A stretch of 64,000 bases of DNA from Paenibacillus sinopodophylli (GTDB lineage Bacteria > Bacillota > Bacilli > Paenibacillales > Paenibacillaceae): NCBI RefSeq assembly GCF_005930355.1, contig NZ_VDBO01000007.1, forward strand, positions 62,001 to 126,000, given 5' to 3'. How positions within the stretch are numbered: position 1 is the first letter of the stretch; each line of letters opens with the position of its first letter. The position numbers were made by a program, and so were the translations under genes. Positions 26,779 through 35,588 of the stretch are shown here, piece after piece. The notes below the pieces were generated by a model. It saw only the letters and a list, made by a program, of their open reading frames with translations, was not told where the DNA came from and did no database searches.

Positions 26779-28038
26779 TTAGATCCAGCCTCTAGCTTCC
26801 ATCGCTGCTGCGATCCGTTTAATCGATATCATATATGCTGCCGTACGAAGGTCCGTTTTATGTTCTCTTGCTAAGTCGCGAACAGCCACGTAGGAAAGAA
26901 TCATGTTCGTTTCCAGCTTCTCAAGCACCTCTTGTTCGCTCCAGTAATAATTCATTAGGTTCTGCACCCATTCGAAATAAGAAACCGTTACGCCGCCTGC
27001 ATTCGCCAGCACGTCTGGGATAACTGTAATACCGTGGCTTGCAAGAATGCGGTCTGCCTCAGGTGTTGTCGGACCATTAGCCGCTTCAGCTACGATTTTC
27101 GCTTTGATACGATCCGCATTCGCTGCAGTAATAACATTCTCCAGTGCTGCCGGTACGAGAATATCCACATCTAGCTCCAGCAATGTCTCATTCGAGATGG
27201 TGTACTCCTCGCCATATTCGCGAATAGACGAAGTATCCTTCAGTTCTGAAATCCGCTCGATATCAATGCCGTTCGGGTCATAAATACCGCCTTTGGAGTC
27301 ACTTACTGCTACGATTTTGCATCCAGCTTCGCTGAGCAAACGTGCCGCAATGCGTCCTGCATTACCAAAACCTTGAATCGCAGCAGTCGCGTTCTGAACA
27401 GGAATGTGCATATCTTTCAGCGCTGCCAGAATCGTGTACACACAGCCTTGTGCAGTCGCTTCATTACGGCCTTTCGAGCCGCCAAGAATAAGTGGTTTGC
27501 CTGTAATAACGCCTGGTCTATTAACACCCTTCATCCTGCTGTAAGTATCCATCATCCAGCCCATGACTTGCGGGGTGGTATATACGTCCGGTGCCGGAAT
27601 ATCCTTGTCTGGTCCTACGAAGTCGGCAATGGATTCCATGAATGCACGGCTTATGCGCTCTAGTTCGCCTTTGCTAAGTGTTCGTGGGTCGCAAATAACG
27701 CCGCCCTTGCCGCCGCCGTATGGCAAGCCGACAACACCGCATTTGAAGCTCATCCACATCGAGAGCGCTTTTACTTCATCTAGCGTAACATCAGGATGAA
27801 AACGAATTCCGCCTTTTGTAGGACCGATAGCATCATTATGTTGAGCGCGATAGCCTTCGAACACGCGGATCGAGCCATCGTCCATGCGAACAGGGAAGCT
27901 AACTGAAAGCACACGCTTGGGCTGTTTTAGAATTTGGGTAACATGCTCCGGCAATTGTAGATGCGCAGCTGCTGCATCGATTTGCTGTTGAGCAATCTGA
28001 TAAGGATTTAACGTTTCTTGTACCGTACTCACTGTCAT
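26779..28038 (-). CDS. NAD(P)-dependent glutamate dehydrogenase (RocG/GudB type)
   Basis: A 419-residue hexameric-type enzyme converting glutamate to 2-oxoglutarate and ammonia, or the reverse. Signature elements are present: GPTKGGIRFHPDV, LPYGGGKGGVICDP with the catalytic lysine, AIQGFGNAGRIAARLL for the dinucleotide, and NAGGVTVSYFEWVQN near the C-terminus. Length matches Bacillus RocG and GudB. The start is ATG 28038 with AAGGA 11 bases upstream. It is first of a two-gene unit with ddh. The short leader contains a small hairpin (CCCAT-TCC-ATGGG, about 28072-28084) of unknown meaning. I cannot tell catabolic from anabolic use, but pairing with Ddh suggests a nitrogen-assimilating context. 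Confidence 0.9.
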   Translation of the reverse strand: MTVSTVQETLNPYQIAQQQIDAAAAHLQLPEHVTQILKQPKRVLSVSFPVRMDDGSIRVFEGYRAQHNDAIGPTKGGIRFHPDVTLDEVKALSMWMSFKCGVVGLPYGGGKGGVICDPRTLSKGELERISRAFMESIADFVGPDKDIPAPDVYTTPQVMGWMMDTYSRMKGVNRPGVITGKPLILGGSKGRNEATAQGCVYTILAALKDMHIPVQNATAAIQGFGNAGRIAARLLSEAGCKIVAVSDSKGGIYDPNGIDIERISELKDTSSIREYGEEYTISNETLLELDVDILVPAALENVITAANADRIKAKIVAEAANGPTTPEADRILASHGITVIPDVLANAGGVTVSYFEWVQNLMNYYWSEQEVLEKLETNMILSYVAVRDLAREHKTDLRTAAYMISIKRIAAAMEARGWI

Positions 28039-28257
28039 TTCGGGTTCAGTCCTTCTTCGTAGAGTCCGACTCCCATTCCATGGGAAGGCCGCTTTTCTGA
28101 TTTTACCTGTTTCTTTTGTATTTTAAAAGAAAAATTTAGCTGAATAGTACAAAAAATCTACGAATTTATCCATTGTCATGTTAGGTTTCATCAAGTGGTA
28201 GTTACCATGACATCTGACATGAATGAATGTACTACGCATAAAATCACGGACAAATAA

Positions 28258-28303
28258 ATAGGGAAGGAAAGAGAAGTCTGCAAACTTCTCTTTCCTTCCC
28301 TAT
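28258..28303 (-). terminator. Long perfect terminator hairpin after the first mtlD
   Basis: A perfect 20-bp stem (28258-28277 with 28284-28303; core GGGAAGGAAAGAGAAGT) with a six-base loop, followed on the minus strand by TTTATTTG. Longer than the other terminators of this window. Confidence 0.8.
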
Positions 28304-28314
28304 TCAATCCCGCT

Positions 28315-29481
28315 TCACTTTTCAGCGGCATACGTTTCTTTGAGCGTGCCGTAGCTGTCCACGATTTCCTGGTGAAAGGCATGCTTGTGAGGGATGCCCA
28401 TATAAGATGTGATAACCTCATGAATGCCAGATCTTGCAATCGCAGCTTGCAAAGCAACCGCCTCTTCGTCCTTCTCATAATCGAATAAAAGTGCAGCAGC
28501 AATGGCGGATGTCAGGTGCGGTGCTGAGAGTCCAAGCTCATGTGCTTGCAGAGCTGGCCTTACGAGACGATCGTTCAAAGACAGCTTTCGCATAGGCGAG
28601 CGTCCTACGCGAATCACGCTGTCTGACAGACGAGGATTCGTAAATCGCAGCAGCATTTTCTGAATGTAGCGGTCATGCTTTTTCTTGTCCCAATGGTACT
28701 TGGAAGTCAGAATTGCACCCGTCTCATCCAGCACCTGGGACAGTTCAGAGCGTATACGAGAATCTCCCATCGCCTCTTGAATCGTCTTATAGCCCTCCAG
28801 ATAGCCGTGATAAGCGGCCGTACAGTGACCGGTATTAACGGTGAATAACTTACGTTCAATGTAAGGTTGAAGTGCATCTACATATTTCACACCCTCGATC
28901 TCTCGGAAACCTTCCATCATAGCCGATCGATCGACAATCCACTCGAAGTAAGGCTCCACCGTCACCCTAAGCGGATCATCATGCTCCTGAACGGGAACGA
29001 TCCGATCAACGGCCGTGTTCGGGAATGCAACACAGCGCTCCGCCTCCTCATGCAGCTCTGCTGGCAAATGCTCATACACTCGGCGCTGAAGAAGTGTACT
29101 TCCGGACAACGCGTTCTCACAAGCAATGATATGCAGCGGTCTAAGGTTCCGTCCTCTAAGGCGTATCGCAATTCCCGCAGCAATGGATTCGGCTATGTGC
29201 TTCAGCGCTGTAACGCCGACCGCTGTCGTGACCAAATCAGCAGCAGCAATAGCCGAAGCTACTGCAGCCCTATTCTTGCCGTTGATTGCGGTCACATTGT
29301 TCACCATTTCGGTATCCCGTTCCTCATTCGCTAGTGTAACCGCATATTGCTTATTCTGCTGAAGCAGTTGAATTTTTCTCTCGTTCCTCGCTACGAAGGT
29401 AACCTCATAGCCAGCTTGCGACAGAAGAAGACCGATAAAACCTCTACCAATATTACCTGCGCCAAAATGAACAGCCCTCAT
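28315..29481 (-). CDS. mtlD: Mannitol-1-phosphate 5-dehydrogenase, first copy
   Basis: A 388-residue NAD-dependent enzyme interconverting mannitol-1-phosphate and fructose-6-phosphate. The N-terminal dinucleotide motif VHFGAGNIGRGFIG and the catalytic lysine segment YIERKLFTVNTGHC are both intact. Its first 20 residues are identical to those of the second copy in the mannitol PTS operon, although the two sequences diverge further on. The frame is open upstream to 29553, but AAAGGAGG lies exactly 8 bases before ATG 29481. The preceding gene in the same direction (gap 90 bases) is a HAD phosphatase and not a transporter. This makes a biosynthetic role, fructose-6-phosphate to mannitol, an attractive alternative to catabolism. 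Confidence 0.88.
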   Translation of the reverse strand: MRAVHFGAGNIGRGFIGLLLSQAGYEVTFVARNERKIQLLQQNKQYAVTLANEERDTEMVNNVTAINGKNRAAVASAIAAADLVTTAVGVTALKHIAESIAAGIAIRLRGRNLRPLHIIACENALSGSTLLQRRVYEHLPAELHEEAERCVAFPNTAVDRIVPVQEHDDPLRVTVEPYFEWIVDRSAMMEGFREIEGVKYVDALQPYIERKLFTVNTGHCTAAYHGYLEGYKTIQEAMGDSRIRSELSQVLDETGAILTSKYHWDKKKHDRYIQKMLLRFTNPRLSDSVIRVGRSPMRKLSLNDRLVRPALQAHELGLSAPHLTSAIAAALLFDYEKDEEAVALQAAIARSGIHEVITSYMGIPHKHAFHQEIVDSYGTLKETYAAEK

Positions 29482-29571
29482 GGTCCGAACCTCCTTTAAT
29501 GGTTGGATGGTATCGTCACAGTAATTAAAGTCTGAATATTCTGATTTATTCAATTACATCTCTATAACAAA

Positions 29572-30234
29572 TTACAACGCTCCGGCTGCCATCAATTGAA
29601 AGTCGATATGGGAAAGTGATTCTGCATGATAGTACCGATCAGATTGATCAAATGGCAATGATTTCGTAATCGTATTAGGCACGATAATGCAGGACATTCC
29701 CGCTGCCAAAGCCGCCCTAGCCCCATTCGGCGAATCCTCAATCGCTACTGCCTCATTCGCCTCTACGCCAAGCGCAGTTAAGGTTTGCAAATAAAGCTCT
29801 GGATTCGGCTTAACCTGTGCTACGTCATCTGCTGTTCGAATGACTTCGAAATAATGCCCGAGCTCCAGCTGCTCCAAATATTTGTCGATCCATGCACGCG
29901 GCGAACTCGATGCAAGTCCAATCTTTATTCCAGCCTCCTGCGCGTCGTTCAAGTAATCCACTATACCGGTGCGAATCTGTTCAGCCTGCATAAGCGCAGT
30001 ATGCTGGTCATGCACCGAATCACGAAAACTGTCTTTGTCAATCGGCAGCTTCAAGTCTGTCATCAAGTATTCATAAGGGTTAAAGGTGTGCAGGCTCGTG
30101 CCGATACAGCCTGAATACTGCTCCAAGGTAAGCTCTACACCGTGCTCCCTATACGCATCGCGGAACGCATGATACCATGCCGTTTCCGTATCAATAATCG
30201 TGCCGTCAAAGTCAAATATTATCGCCTTAATCAT
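29572..30234 (-). CDS. HAD-superfamily phosphatase, beta-phosphoglucomutase/YhcW-like
   Basis: A 220-residue HAD subfamily I hydrolase. All four motifs are visible: DFDGTIIDTE (motif I, nucleophile and acid Asp), ASSSPRAW (motif II Ser), VKPNPELYL (motif III Lys) and IEDSPNGARAALAAGM (motif IV acidic pair). The helical cap between motifs I and II is the usual one for small phospho-sugar substrates. It could be a phosphatase or a phosphomutase. GGGAGGAG stands 8 bases before the ATG at 30234, so the 15-residue longer frame is rejected. It lies directly upstream of a mannitol-1-phosphate dehydrogenase gene; I infer that it may release mannitol from mannitol-1-phosphate. Confidence 0.8.
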   Translation of the reverse strand: MIKAIIFDFDGTIIDTETAWYHAFRDAYREHGVELTLEQYSGCIGTSLHTFNPYEYLMTDLKLPIDKDSFRDSVHDQHTALMQAEQIRTGIVDYLNDAQEAGIKIGLASSSPRAWIDKYLEQLELGHYFEVIRTADDVAQVKPNPELYLQTLTALGVEANEAVAIEDSPNGARAALAAGMSCIIVPNTITKSLPFDQSDRYYHAESLSHIDFQLMAAGAL

Positions 30235-30578
30235 TCTTCCATCTCCTCCCGAATGCTCAAATGTTATATTCTCTAACAAAACCGTAACATTTTTCGAAAG
30301 AGGGAGTCAAGGCGGGAAACCTCCTAATCAGCCGTTTGAACCGTTGTCCATCCATGACGAAAAACAAGCGAAATCCCTTGTTATCACAAGGTTTATGGCA
30401 TTTCCTGCAAACGCTTCGATTCCGCGCGAAAATAATTTTCTGAACATTCCAATAAATCGCTTACATCTCATGACCACTCTTTCTCTGTATAGTAAACAAA
30501 GCAAAAGGGGCATGCCATGGAATGTAACTTCCCTTCTGGCATACCCCTTACTCGTTAGCTGTCCACATCGCCGCGAAT
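30235..30578. other. Intergenic region between HAD phosphatase and EamA transporter genes
   Basis: Holds the terminator at 30505-30549 of the upstream transporter gene; the rest (30235-30500) should contain the promoter of the HAD/mtlD unit. No convincing gene or consensus promoter seen. Confidence 0.5.
30505..30549 (-). terminator. Terminator of the EamA transporter gene
   Basis: Minus strand: AAGGGGTATGCC pairs with GGCATGCCCCTT (one G-U), followed by TTTGCTTTG. A small internal GGAA/TTCC hairpin lies in the loop. Confidence 0.7.
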
Positions 30579-31517
30579 TCAAACGAGCTGGCTGCCCGCT
30601 TGCGCAGCAGGAACGACAGGCTCTACACGCTTTTTCCGCTCGATGCTGATCCATATTAGCCCCGCAGCCATACAACCTGCACCGCACAACTGAAGGAGCG
30701 CAACCTTCTCATCGAACATGAAGTAACCGGCGGCGACTGCTGCTGCTGGTACGGCATAGCGGAAGAAGTTCGAACGCGTCGCTCCAACCTTGAACATGCA
30801 AGCATTCCATAGCACGAAGGCAAGTACGGTGCAGATCAGCACATTATAACCGATGGACAGGTAATGGCCGGCATTCAGTGCAGACCAATTCGTCTCTCCC
30901 CATGAGCCAATCGTTAGTGGCAGCATGAATAATGAGCCGAATGCGATCGTCCACGTGCTGACGCGCAGAGCCGAATATTTCCTCATAAGCGACATAGAGC
31001 TGAGATTGAACAGTGGTCCGATAATGCTGACACCGAACGCCATCGCATTGCCGAGCATATTCTCCGAGGATAGACTGAAGCCCTCGTCTCCGCCTAGAAT
31101 AACGAAGCATACGCCTACAATGGAGATCGCTCCGCCTACAATTAACCGCAGTGTAATCGTCTCCTTCATGAACAGCGGCGCGAACAAGGCGGCGAAGATT
31201 GGCCAAGGCGCTACGTTAAGAAGCGACGCGTTGGCAAGCGTCGTGTACTTGATCGAGTACATGACCATAATCTCCAGCAGTGTTATGCCGATGAGCCCGA
31301 TAAGCGCAAGCCTAGGCACGATGCGCCAAGGAATACCTATGCTGCCCTCAGTCAGCTTCAGTATAAGAAAGAAGAAAGGGATCGCCAGACCAAATCTCAA
31401 AAACGAGAAAACGACCGGATTAAATGACTCCATTGCAAGCCGCGATATGCCGAAGTTTGCCCCCCATACGACAGCGATTAGAATCAGCCCGCCGTAGTTC
31501 AACCACTTGTTGTTCAT
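30579..31517 (-). CDS. EamA/DMT-family transporter
   Basis: A 312-residue drug/metabolite transporter with ten hydrophobic segments in two repeats (first repeat opens with GGLILIAVVWGANFGISRLA; second includes VSTWTIAFGSLFMLPLT). The family exports amino acids, nucleosides or metabolites, and the substrate cannot be told from sequence. The frame starts at 31532, but GGAG lies 9 bases before ATG 31517, giving the usual N-terminus. It is a single gene with its own terminator, on the same strand as the surrounding genes. Confidence 0.85.
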   Translation of the reverse strand: MNNKWLNYGGLILIAVVWGANFGISRLAMESFNPVVFSFLRFGLAIPFFFLILKLTEGSIGIPWRIVPRLALIGLIGITLLEIMVMYSIKYTTLANASLLNVAPWPIFAALFAPLFMKETITLRLIVGGAISIVGVCFVILGGDEGFSLSSENMLGNAMAFGVSIIGPLFNLSSMSLMRKYSALRVSTWTIAFGSLFMLPLTIGSWGETNWSALNAGHYLSIGYNVLICTVLAFVLWNACMFKVGATRSNFFRYAVPAAAVAAGYFMFDEKVALLQLCGAGCMAAGLIWISIERKKRVEPVVPAAQAGSQLV

Positions 31518-31611
31518 GCTTCTTCGCTCCATCTATTCGCTATTATTTCTCTACTTGAAATCCTCACTCATCATAGCATGGGCTGAGGGAGAAAAACGCC
31601 CCTGCTTTTGC

Positions 31612-32685
31612 TCATTTCTTATGCATTTTAAACTCTAGAAACAACTCATTGTAATGGGCCAGCATTTTTTTGCCCAGATTATCGTATACCTCCAGCCTGC
31701 TCGTCAGCTCTTCACTCGGATAGAACCGCTCATCGCCAGAAATATCCTCCGGCAGCAGCGCCAGCGCCGCCTCATTCGGGGTCGAATAACCGACATACTC
31801 CGTATTCTGCGCCGCAACCTCGGGATCAAGCATAAAGTTGATGAATTGATGCGCTCCCTCGATGTTCCGCGCCGTCTTCGGGATAACCATGTTGTCGAAC
31901 CAGAGGTTCGATCCTTCCTCCGGCACGATGTAATCGAGCTTCTCGTTCTCGCCCATAATTTCCGAGGCATCCCCGGACCATACAAGCCCAACTGCAGCTT
32001 CTTCATTCGCAAGCAGCATCTTAATCTCGTCGCCAACAATCGCCTTGACGTTAGGTGTCAGCAGCTTCAGCTTCGCTTTCGCCTCCTGCAGATGCGCCTC
32101 ATCCTTATCATTGAGCGAATAATGAAGGCTGTTCAGCCCCATCCCCATCACCTCGCGGGCGCCGTCAAGCAGCAGGATTTGGTTGAGAAGCTGCTTATCC
32201 CACAGCTCGTCCCAGCTTTTGAAGGTGAGATTGCCTACAAGCTCAGGATTGTACACAATGCCAACTGTACCCCAGAAGTATGGAATCGAGTACGCATTCT
32301 GCGGATCGAAAGAGAGGTTCATAAAGCTCGGATCAATATACTTTAAGTTAGGCAGCTTGTCATGGTCGAGCTCCAGCAGCAAGCCATCCTCTTTCATTTT
32401 GCTAATGGCATATTCCGAAGGGATACTAACGTCGAACGTCGTCCCTCCTTGCTCGATCTTCGTCATCATCGCCTCATTGGAATCGAAGGTTTGGTAGATG
32501 ACTTTAATGCCGGTCTCCTCCTCGAAGCGGTCTAGCAATTCAGGATCGACGTAGTCGCCCCAGTTGTAGATTGTAAGAGTGTTATCACCGCTATAGCCCG
32601 CGCTCTTATTCAAATACGCCGTCAAATAGATAAGCCCTAGCGATACGGCTAATACAACTGCAAACATACGCACAAGCTGTTTCAT
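31612..32685 (-). CDS. potD: Polyamine ABC transporter substrate-binding protein, PotD family
   Basis: A 357-residue extracytoplasmic binding protein for spermidine/putrescine. Family segments include IYNWGDYVDPELLDRFEEET near residue 40, YFWGTVGIVYNPE and LVWSGDASEI. The N-terminus is a hydrophobic helix (about residues 5-25) without any cysteine, so there is no lipobox: in this Gram-positive the protein would be either an uncleaved membrane-anchored or a freely secreted form, unlike typical lipoprotein binding proteins. It is last in the operon potA-potB-potC-potD and its ATG overlaps the potC stop by 4 bases. Confidence 0.88.
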   Translation of the reverse strand: MKQLVRMFAVVLAVSLGLIYLTAYLNKSAGYSGDNTLTIYNWGDYVDPELLDRFEEETGIKVIYQTFDSNEAMMTKIEQGGTTFDVSIPSEYAISKMKEDGLLLELDHDKLPNLKYIDPSFMNLSFDPQNAYSIPYFWGTVGIVYNPELVGNLTFKSWDELWDKQLLNQILLLDGAREVMGMGLNSLHYSLNDKDEAHLQEAKAKLKLLTPNVKAIVGDEIKMLLANEEAAVGLVWSGDASEIMGENEKLDYIVPEEGSNLWFDNMVIPKTARNIEGAHQFINFMLDPEVAAQNTEYVGYSTPNEAALALLPEDISGDERFYPSEELTSRLEVYDNLGKKMLAHYNELFLEFKMHKK

Positions 32686-33485
32686 CCTCGTCCCTCCTTC
32701 TCGGCCGGCTTCGCATTCCGCTGATTAATAAAGTAATAACCAACGACCAGAATAATAGTGAAGAGGAAAATAAGCGTCGACAGTGCGTTGATGGATAACG
32801 ATACGCCTTGGCGAGCCCTGGAATAGATTTCAACTGACAACGTCGAGAAGCCATTGCCCGTCACGAAGAACGTGACCGCAAAGTCATCCAGCGAGTAGGT
32901 CAGCGCCATGAAAAAACCCGCGAATATGCCTGGCTTAATAAATGGCAGCACAACCCGAGCAAGCACCTGCCATGAGCTTGCCCCAAGATCACGCGCCGCA
33001 TCAATGAGTGTGGTGCTCATCTCCTGAAGCTTAGGCAGCACCATAATGACGACAATCGGCACGCTGAACGCAATGTGCGACAGCAGCACAGATACAAAGC
33101 CCAGCTTAATGCCGATCAACGTGAACAGAATGAGGAAAGAAGCGCCGATGATAACATCAGGGCTGACGATAAGCACATTGTTCAGCGTAAGCAGTGTCTG
33201 CTTCGGACGGTTGCTGCGTACATGATGAATGGCTATTGCCCCCATCACGCCGAGAATGGTCGAAATCGCAGCGGACAACAGCGCAATGACGAATGTATTC
33301 AGCACGATAATGAGCAAACGCGTATCCGCGAATACTTCCTTGTAATAATCGAGCGTGAAGCTCTCGAAATGACGCATCGAGCCGCCGCTATTAAAAGAAT
33401 AGAACATTAAATAGAAGATAGGCGCATAAAGTACAGCAAATACGAGCACCAAGTAGATGTTCGACCATTTATTTTTTGCGCGCAT
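32682..33485 (-). CDS. potC: Polyamine ABC transporter permease, PotC family
   Basis: A 267-residue permease with six hydrophobic spans and the cytoplasmic EAA loop, here DAARDLGASSWQVLARVVLP, which contacts the PotA ATPase. It pairs with PotB to form the membrane channel. The start at ATG 33485 follows GAGGTG by 6 bases; it overlaps the end of potB by 17 bases, and potD starts inside its stop, so the four genes are translationally coupled. Confidence 0.9.
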   Translation of the reverse strand: MRAKNKWSNIYLVLVFAVLYAPIFYLMFYSFNSGGSMRHFESFTLDYYKEVFADTRLLIIVLNTFVIALLSAAISTILGVMGAIAIHHVRSNRPKQTLLTLNNVLIVSPDVIIGASFLILFTLIGIKLGFVSVLLSHIAFSVPIVVIMVLPKLQEMSTTLIDAARDLGASSWQVLARVVLPFIKPGIFAGFFMALTYSLDDFAVTFFVTGNGFSTLSVEIYSRARQGVSLSINALSTLIFLFTIILVVGYYFINQRNAKPAEKEGRG

Positions 33486-34287
33486 GAGCCACACCTCGTT
33501 TCCTGTTGCCCATCAGCAGCATCATAGCCGCCATCGCCAGTATGAGAAAGACCGCGATTGTTGCACCCATGCCCCAGTCCTGCGTGACGAGAAAATGCTG
33601 CTCGATAGCTGTACCGAGCGTAATAACACGGTTGCCCGCAATGAGGCGTGTAATCATGAACAGTGACAAGGCAGGGATGAATACCGCCATACAGCCTGAC
33701 TTCACACCGCTGATCGTCAGCGGGAGAATGACTCGCTTGAAGGTTGTCCACGCCGATGCGCCGAGATCACGCGCAGCGTACACAAGCGTAGGGTTCATTT
33801 CCTCCAGTGCATTGAAGATCGGCAGAATCATGAATGGGATGAAAATGTACACCGAAACGAACACGAAGCTGAAATCCGTGAACAAAATTTGCTGCTTGCC
33901 TATGCCGATTGCTTCTAGCAGACTATTGGTTAAGCCATAGGTGCCGAACAAACCGATAAAAGCGTATGCCTTGAGCAGCAGATTGATCCAGCTCGGCAAT
34001 ATAATGAGAAGCAGCCATAGCTGCTTATGCTTGGTCCGCGTGAGGAGATACGCGGCAGGATAAGCAACGAGCAGCGAGAATGCAGTAATGAGAAACGCGT
34101 ACCAGAACGAGCTGAGCGTCATACGCATATACACCGGCGTGAAAAATTTCGCATAGTTGCTGAACGTAAAGTTGCCCTCTACATCAAATAACGAATAATA
34201 CGCGACCAGCAAGATCGGCGCAACGACAAACAGCACAATCCATGCCATGTAGGGAACGAGATAGAAGCTGCGCGATTTATTGGACAT
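33469..34287 (-). CDS. potB: Polyamine ABC transporter permease, PotB family
   Basis: A 272-residue permease with six spans and an EAA loop AARDLGASAWTTFKRVILPL similar to that of PotC. Near the N-terminus it has PYMAWIVLFVVAPILLV. It overlaps potA by 11 bases at its start (GAGG, 6 bases upstream of ATG) and potC at its end. With PotC it forms the heterodimeric channel for spermidine/putrescine import. Confidence 0.9.
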   Translation of the reverse strand: MSNKSRSFYLVPYMAWIVLFVVAPILLVAYYSLFDVEGNFTFSNYAKFFTPVYMRMTLSSFWYAFLITAFSLLVAYPAAYLLTRTKHKQLWLLLIILPSWINLLLKAYAFIGLFGTYGLTNSLLEAIGIGKQQILFTDFSFVFVSVYIFIPFMILPIFNALEEMNPTLVYAARDLGASAWTTFKRVILPLTISGVKSGCMAVFIPALSLFMITRLIAGNRVITLGTAIEQHFLVTQDWGMGATIAVFLILAMAAMMLLMGNRKRGVAHARKK

Positions 34288-35386
34288 CTGCGGCCTCGCT
34301 GTACGCTTCTAGACGTTTATCGAATTCCTCTTCCGTCTCGCCTAGACGCATGACGTGGATGGCTTCCGAATCAAAGGTCAACCCAATCTGCTCCTGCACA
34401 GTAGCCTTGCGCGTGGAGTGGACAAGCCATTCATTGCCCGCTTCATCATAGCAGCAAATCTCGTAATGAACGCCGCGGAACAGCTGCGAATCAATGCGAG
34501 CCTGCATCTTGCCGCTCTCTACTGCGGTAATCTCCAAGTCCTCAGGCCGGATGACGATTTCGACTGCCTCATTCGGCATAAGTCCTTGGTCCACACAAGC
34601 GAAGGAACGTCCAGCAAACTCCACTTCGAAGTCCCTCACCATTCTTCCTGGCACGATATTCGATTCTCCGATGAAATCTGCGACAAAGCGGTTGATCGGC
34701 TCATCATAAATATCTGTCGGCGTGCCCGATTGCTGAATCTTTCCTTCATTAAGGACAAAAATTTCGTCGGACATGGCCAGCGCTTCCTCTTGGTCATGCG
34801 TGACGAAGATGAACGTAATCCCTAGGCGACGCTGCAGCTCACGTAGCTCGTATTGCATCTCTGTTCTAAGCTTCAGGTCAAGCGCAGATAGCGGCTCGTC
34901 TAGTAGAATAATCTCCGGTTCATTCACAATCGCCCTGGCAATCGCCACGCGCTGCCGCTGGCCGCCGGACATCTCGGAAATTTCGCGAGATTCGTAGCCC
35001 TCCAGATTGACGAACTTAAGGGCATCTTTCACTTTGACCGTTATATCAGCCGACTTCATCCTCTTGATACGCAAGCCAAACGCCACATTCTCGAACACGT
35101 TAAGATGCGGAAACAATGCATAGTCCTGAAATACCGTATTCACCTGACGCTCGTTCGCAGGAACGCGGTTAATAACCTTGCCATTGAAATAAATCTGGCC
35201 CTCAGACGGCTCTATAAATCCAGCTATTAAACGCAAGATCGTTGTCTTGCCGCAGCCGGACGGGCCAAGCAGTGTATAAAACTTGCCACGTTCTATCGTA
35301 AAGCTGACATCCTTTAGAACGGCAGCAGCGCTATTGTCATAATGCTTTGTCACGTGCTCAAAGCGAATAATCGTCGGATCTTGCAT
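34277..35386 (-). CDS. potA: Polyamine ABC transporter ATPase, PotA family
   Basis: A 369-residue ATPase. The nucleotide-binding domain has Walker A GPSGCGKTT, the signature MSGGQRQR, Walker B EIILLDEPLSALD and FVTHDQEEALAMSDE. The C-terminal ~130 residues form the regulatory TOBE-like domain (VIRPEDLEI). The RBS AGGGGTGA precedes ATG 35386. First gene of potABCD; a promoter with TATAAT lies about 45 bases upstream. Confidence 0.92.
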   Translation of the reverse strand: MQDPTIIRFEHVTKHYDNSAAAVLKDVSFTIERGKFYTLLGPSGCGKTTILRLIAGFIEPSEGQIYFNGKVINRVPANERQVNTVFQDYALFPHLNVFENVAFGLRIKRMKSADITVKVKDALKFVNLEGYESREISEMSGGQRQRVAIARAIVNEPEIILLDEPLSALDLKLRTEMQYELRELQRRLGITFIFVTHDQEEALAMSDEIFVLNEGKIQQSGTPTDIYDEPINRFVADFIGESNIVPGRMVRDFEVEFAGRSFACVDQGLMPNEAVEIVIRPEDLEITAVESGKMQARIDSQLFRGVHYEICCYDEAGNEWLVHSTRKATVQEQIGLTFDSEAIHVMRLGETEEEFDKRLEAYSEAADVQ

Positions 35387-35427
35387 GTCGCATTCACCCC
35401 TTGCTTAATTTAGAAGAAACAATAGTG

Positions 35428-35455
35428 ATTATACAGCATCCCCGCAATTCAGCAA
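35428..35455 (-). promoter_or_regulatory. SigmaA-type promoter of the pot operon
   Basis: Minus strand: TTGCTG (35455-35450), 16-base spacer, perfect TATAAT (35433-35428), about 40 bases upstream of potA. Confidence 0.55.
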
Positions 35456-35511
35456 GTGGAATAGCAAAATGATGTCAACAATCATCATGACTTAACCTGC
35501 TTTTCAATTGA

Positions 35512-35540
35512 TTGAACATGAAAGCGCTATACATTACGAT
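35512..35540 (+). promoter_or_regulatory. Promoter of the mannitol operon with overlapping cre-like site
   Basis: TTGAAC (35512-35517), a 17-base spacer and TACGAT (35535-35540). The spacer contains TGAAAGCGCTATAC (35519-35532), which fits the catabolite-response element consensus except for its last two bases. CcpA bound there would block the promoter, in line with carbon catabolite repression. Confidence 0.55.
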
Positions 35541-35588
35541 TATTCCAGAATCAGATCGTACACATTATGATTAATTGGAGGTTGAAGC

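Noticed and set aside
28039..28190. Riboswitch or T-box in the glutamate dehydrogenase leader
   Set aside because: Only a small hairpin is visible; no conserved riboswitch element could be recognised.
30395..30425. cre-like site TGCAAACGCTTCGA
   Set aside because: Three mismatches to the consensus and no clear relation to a promoter.
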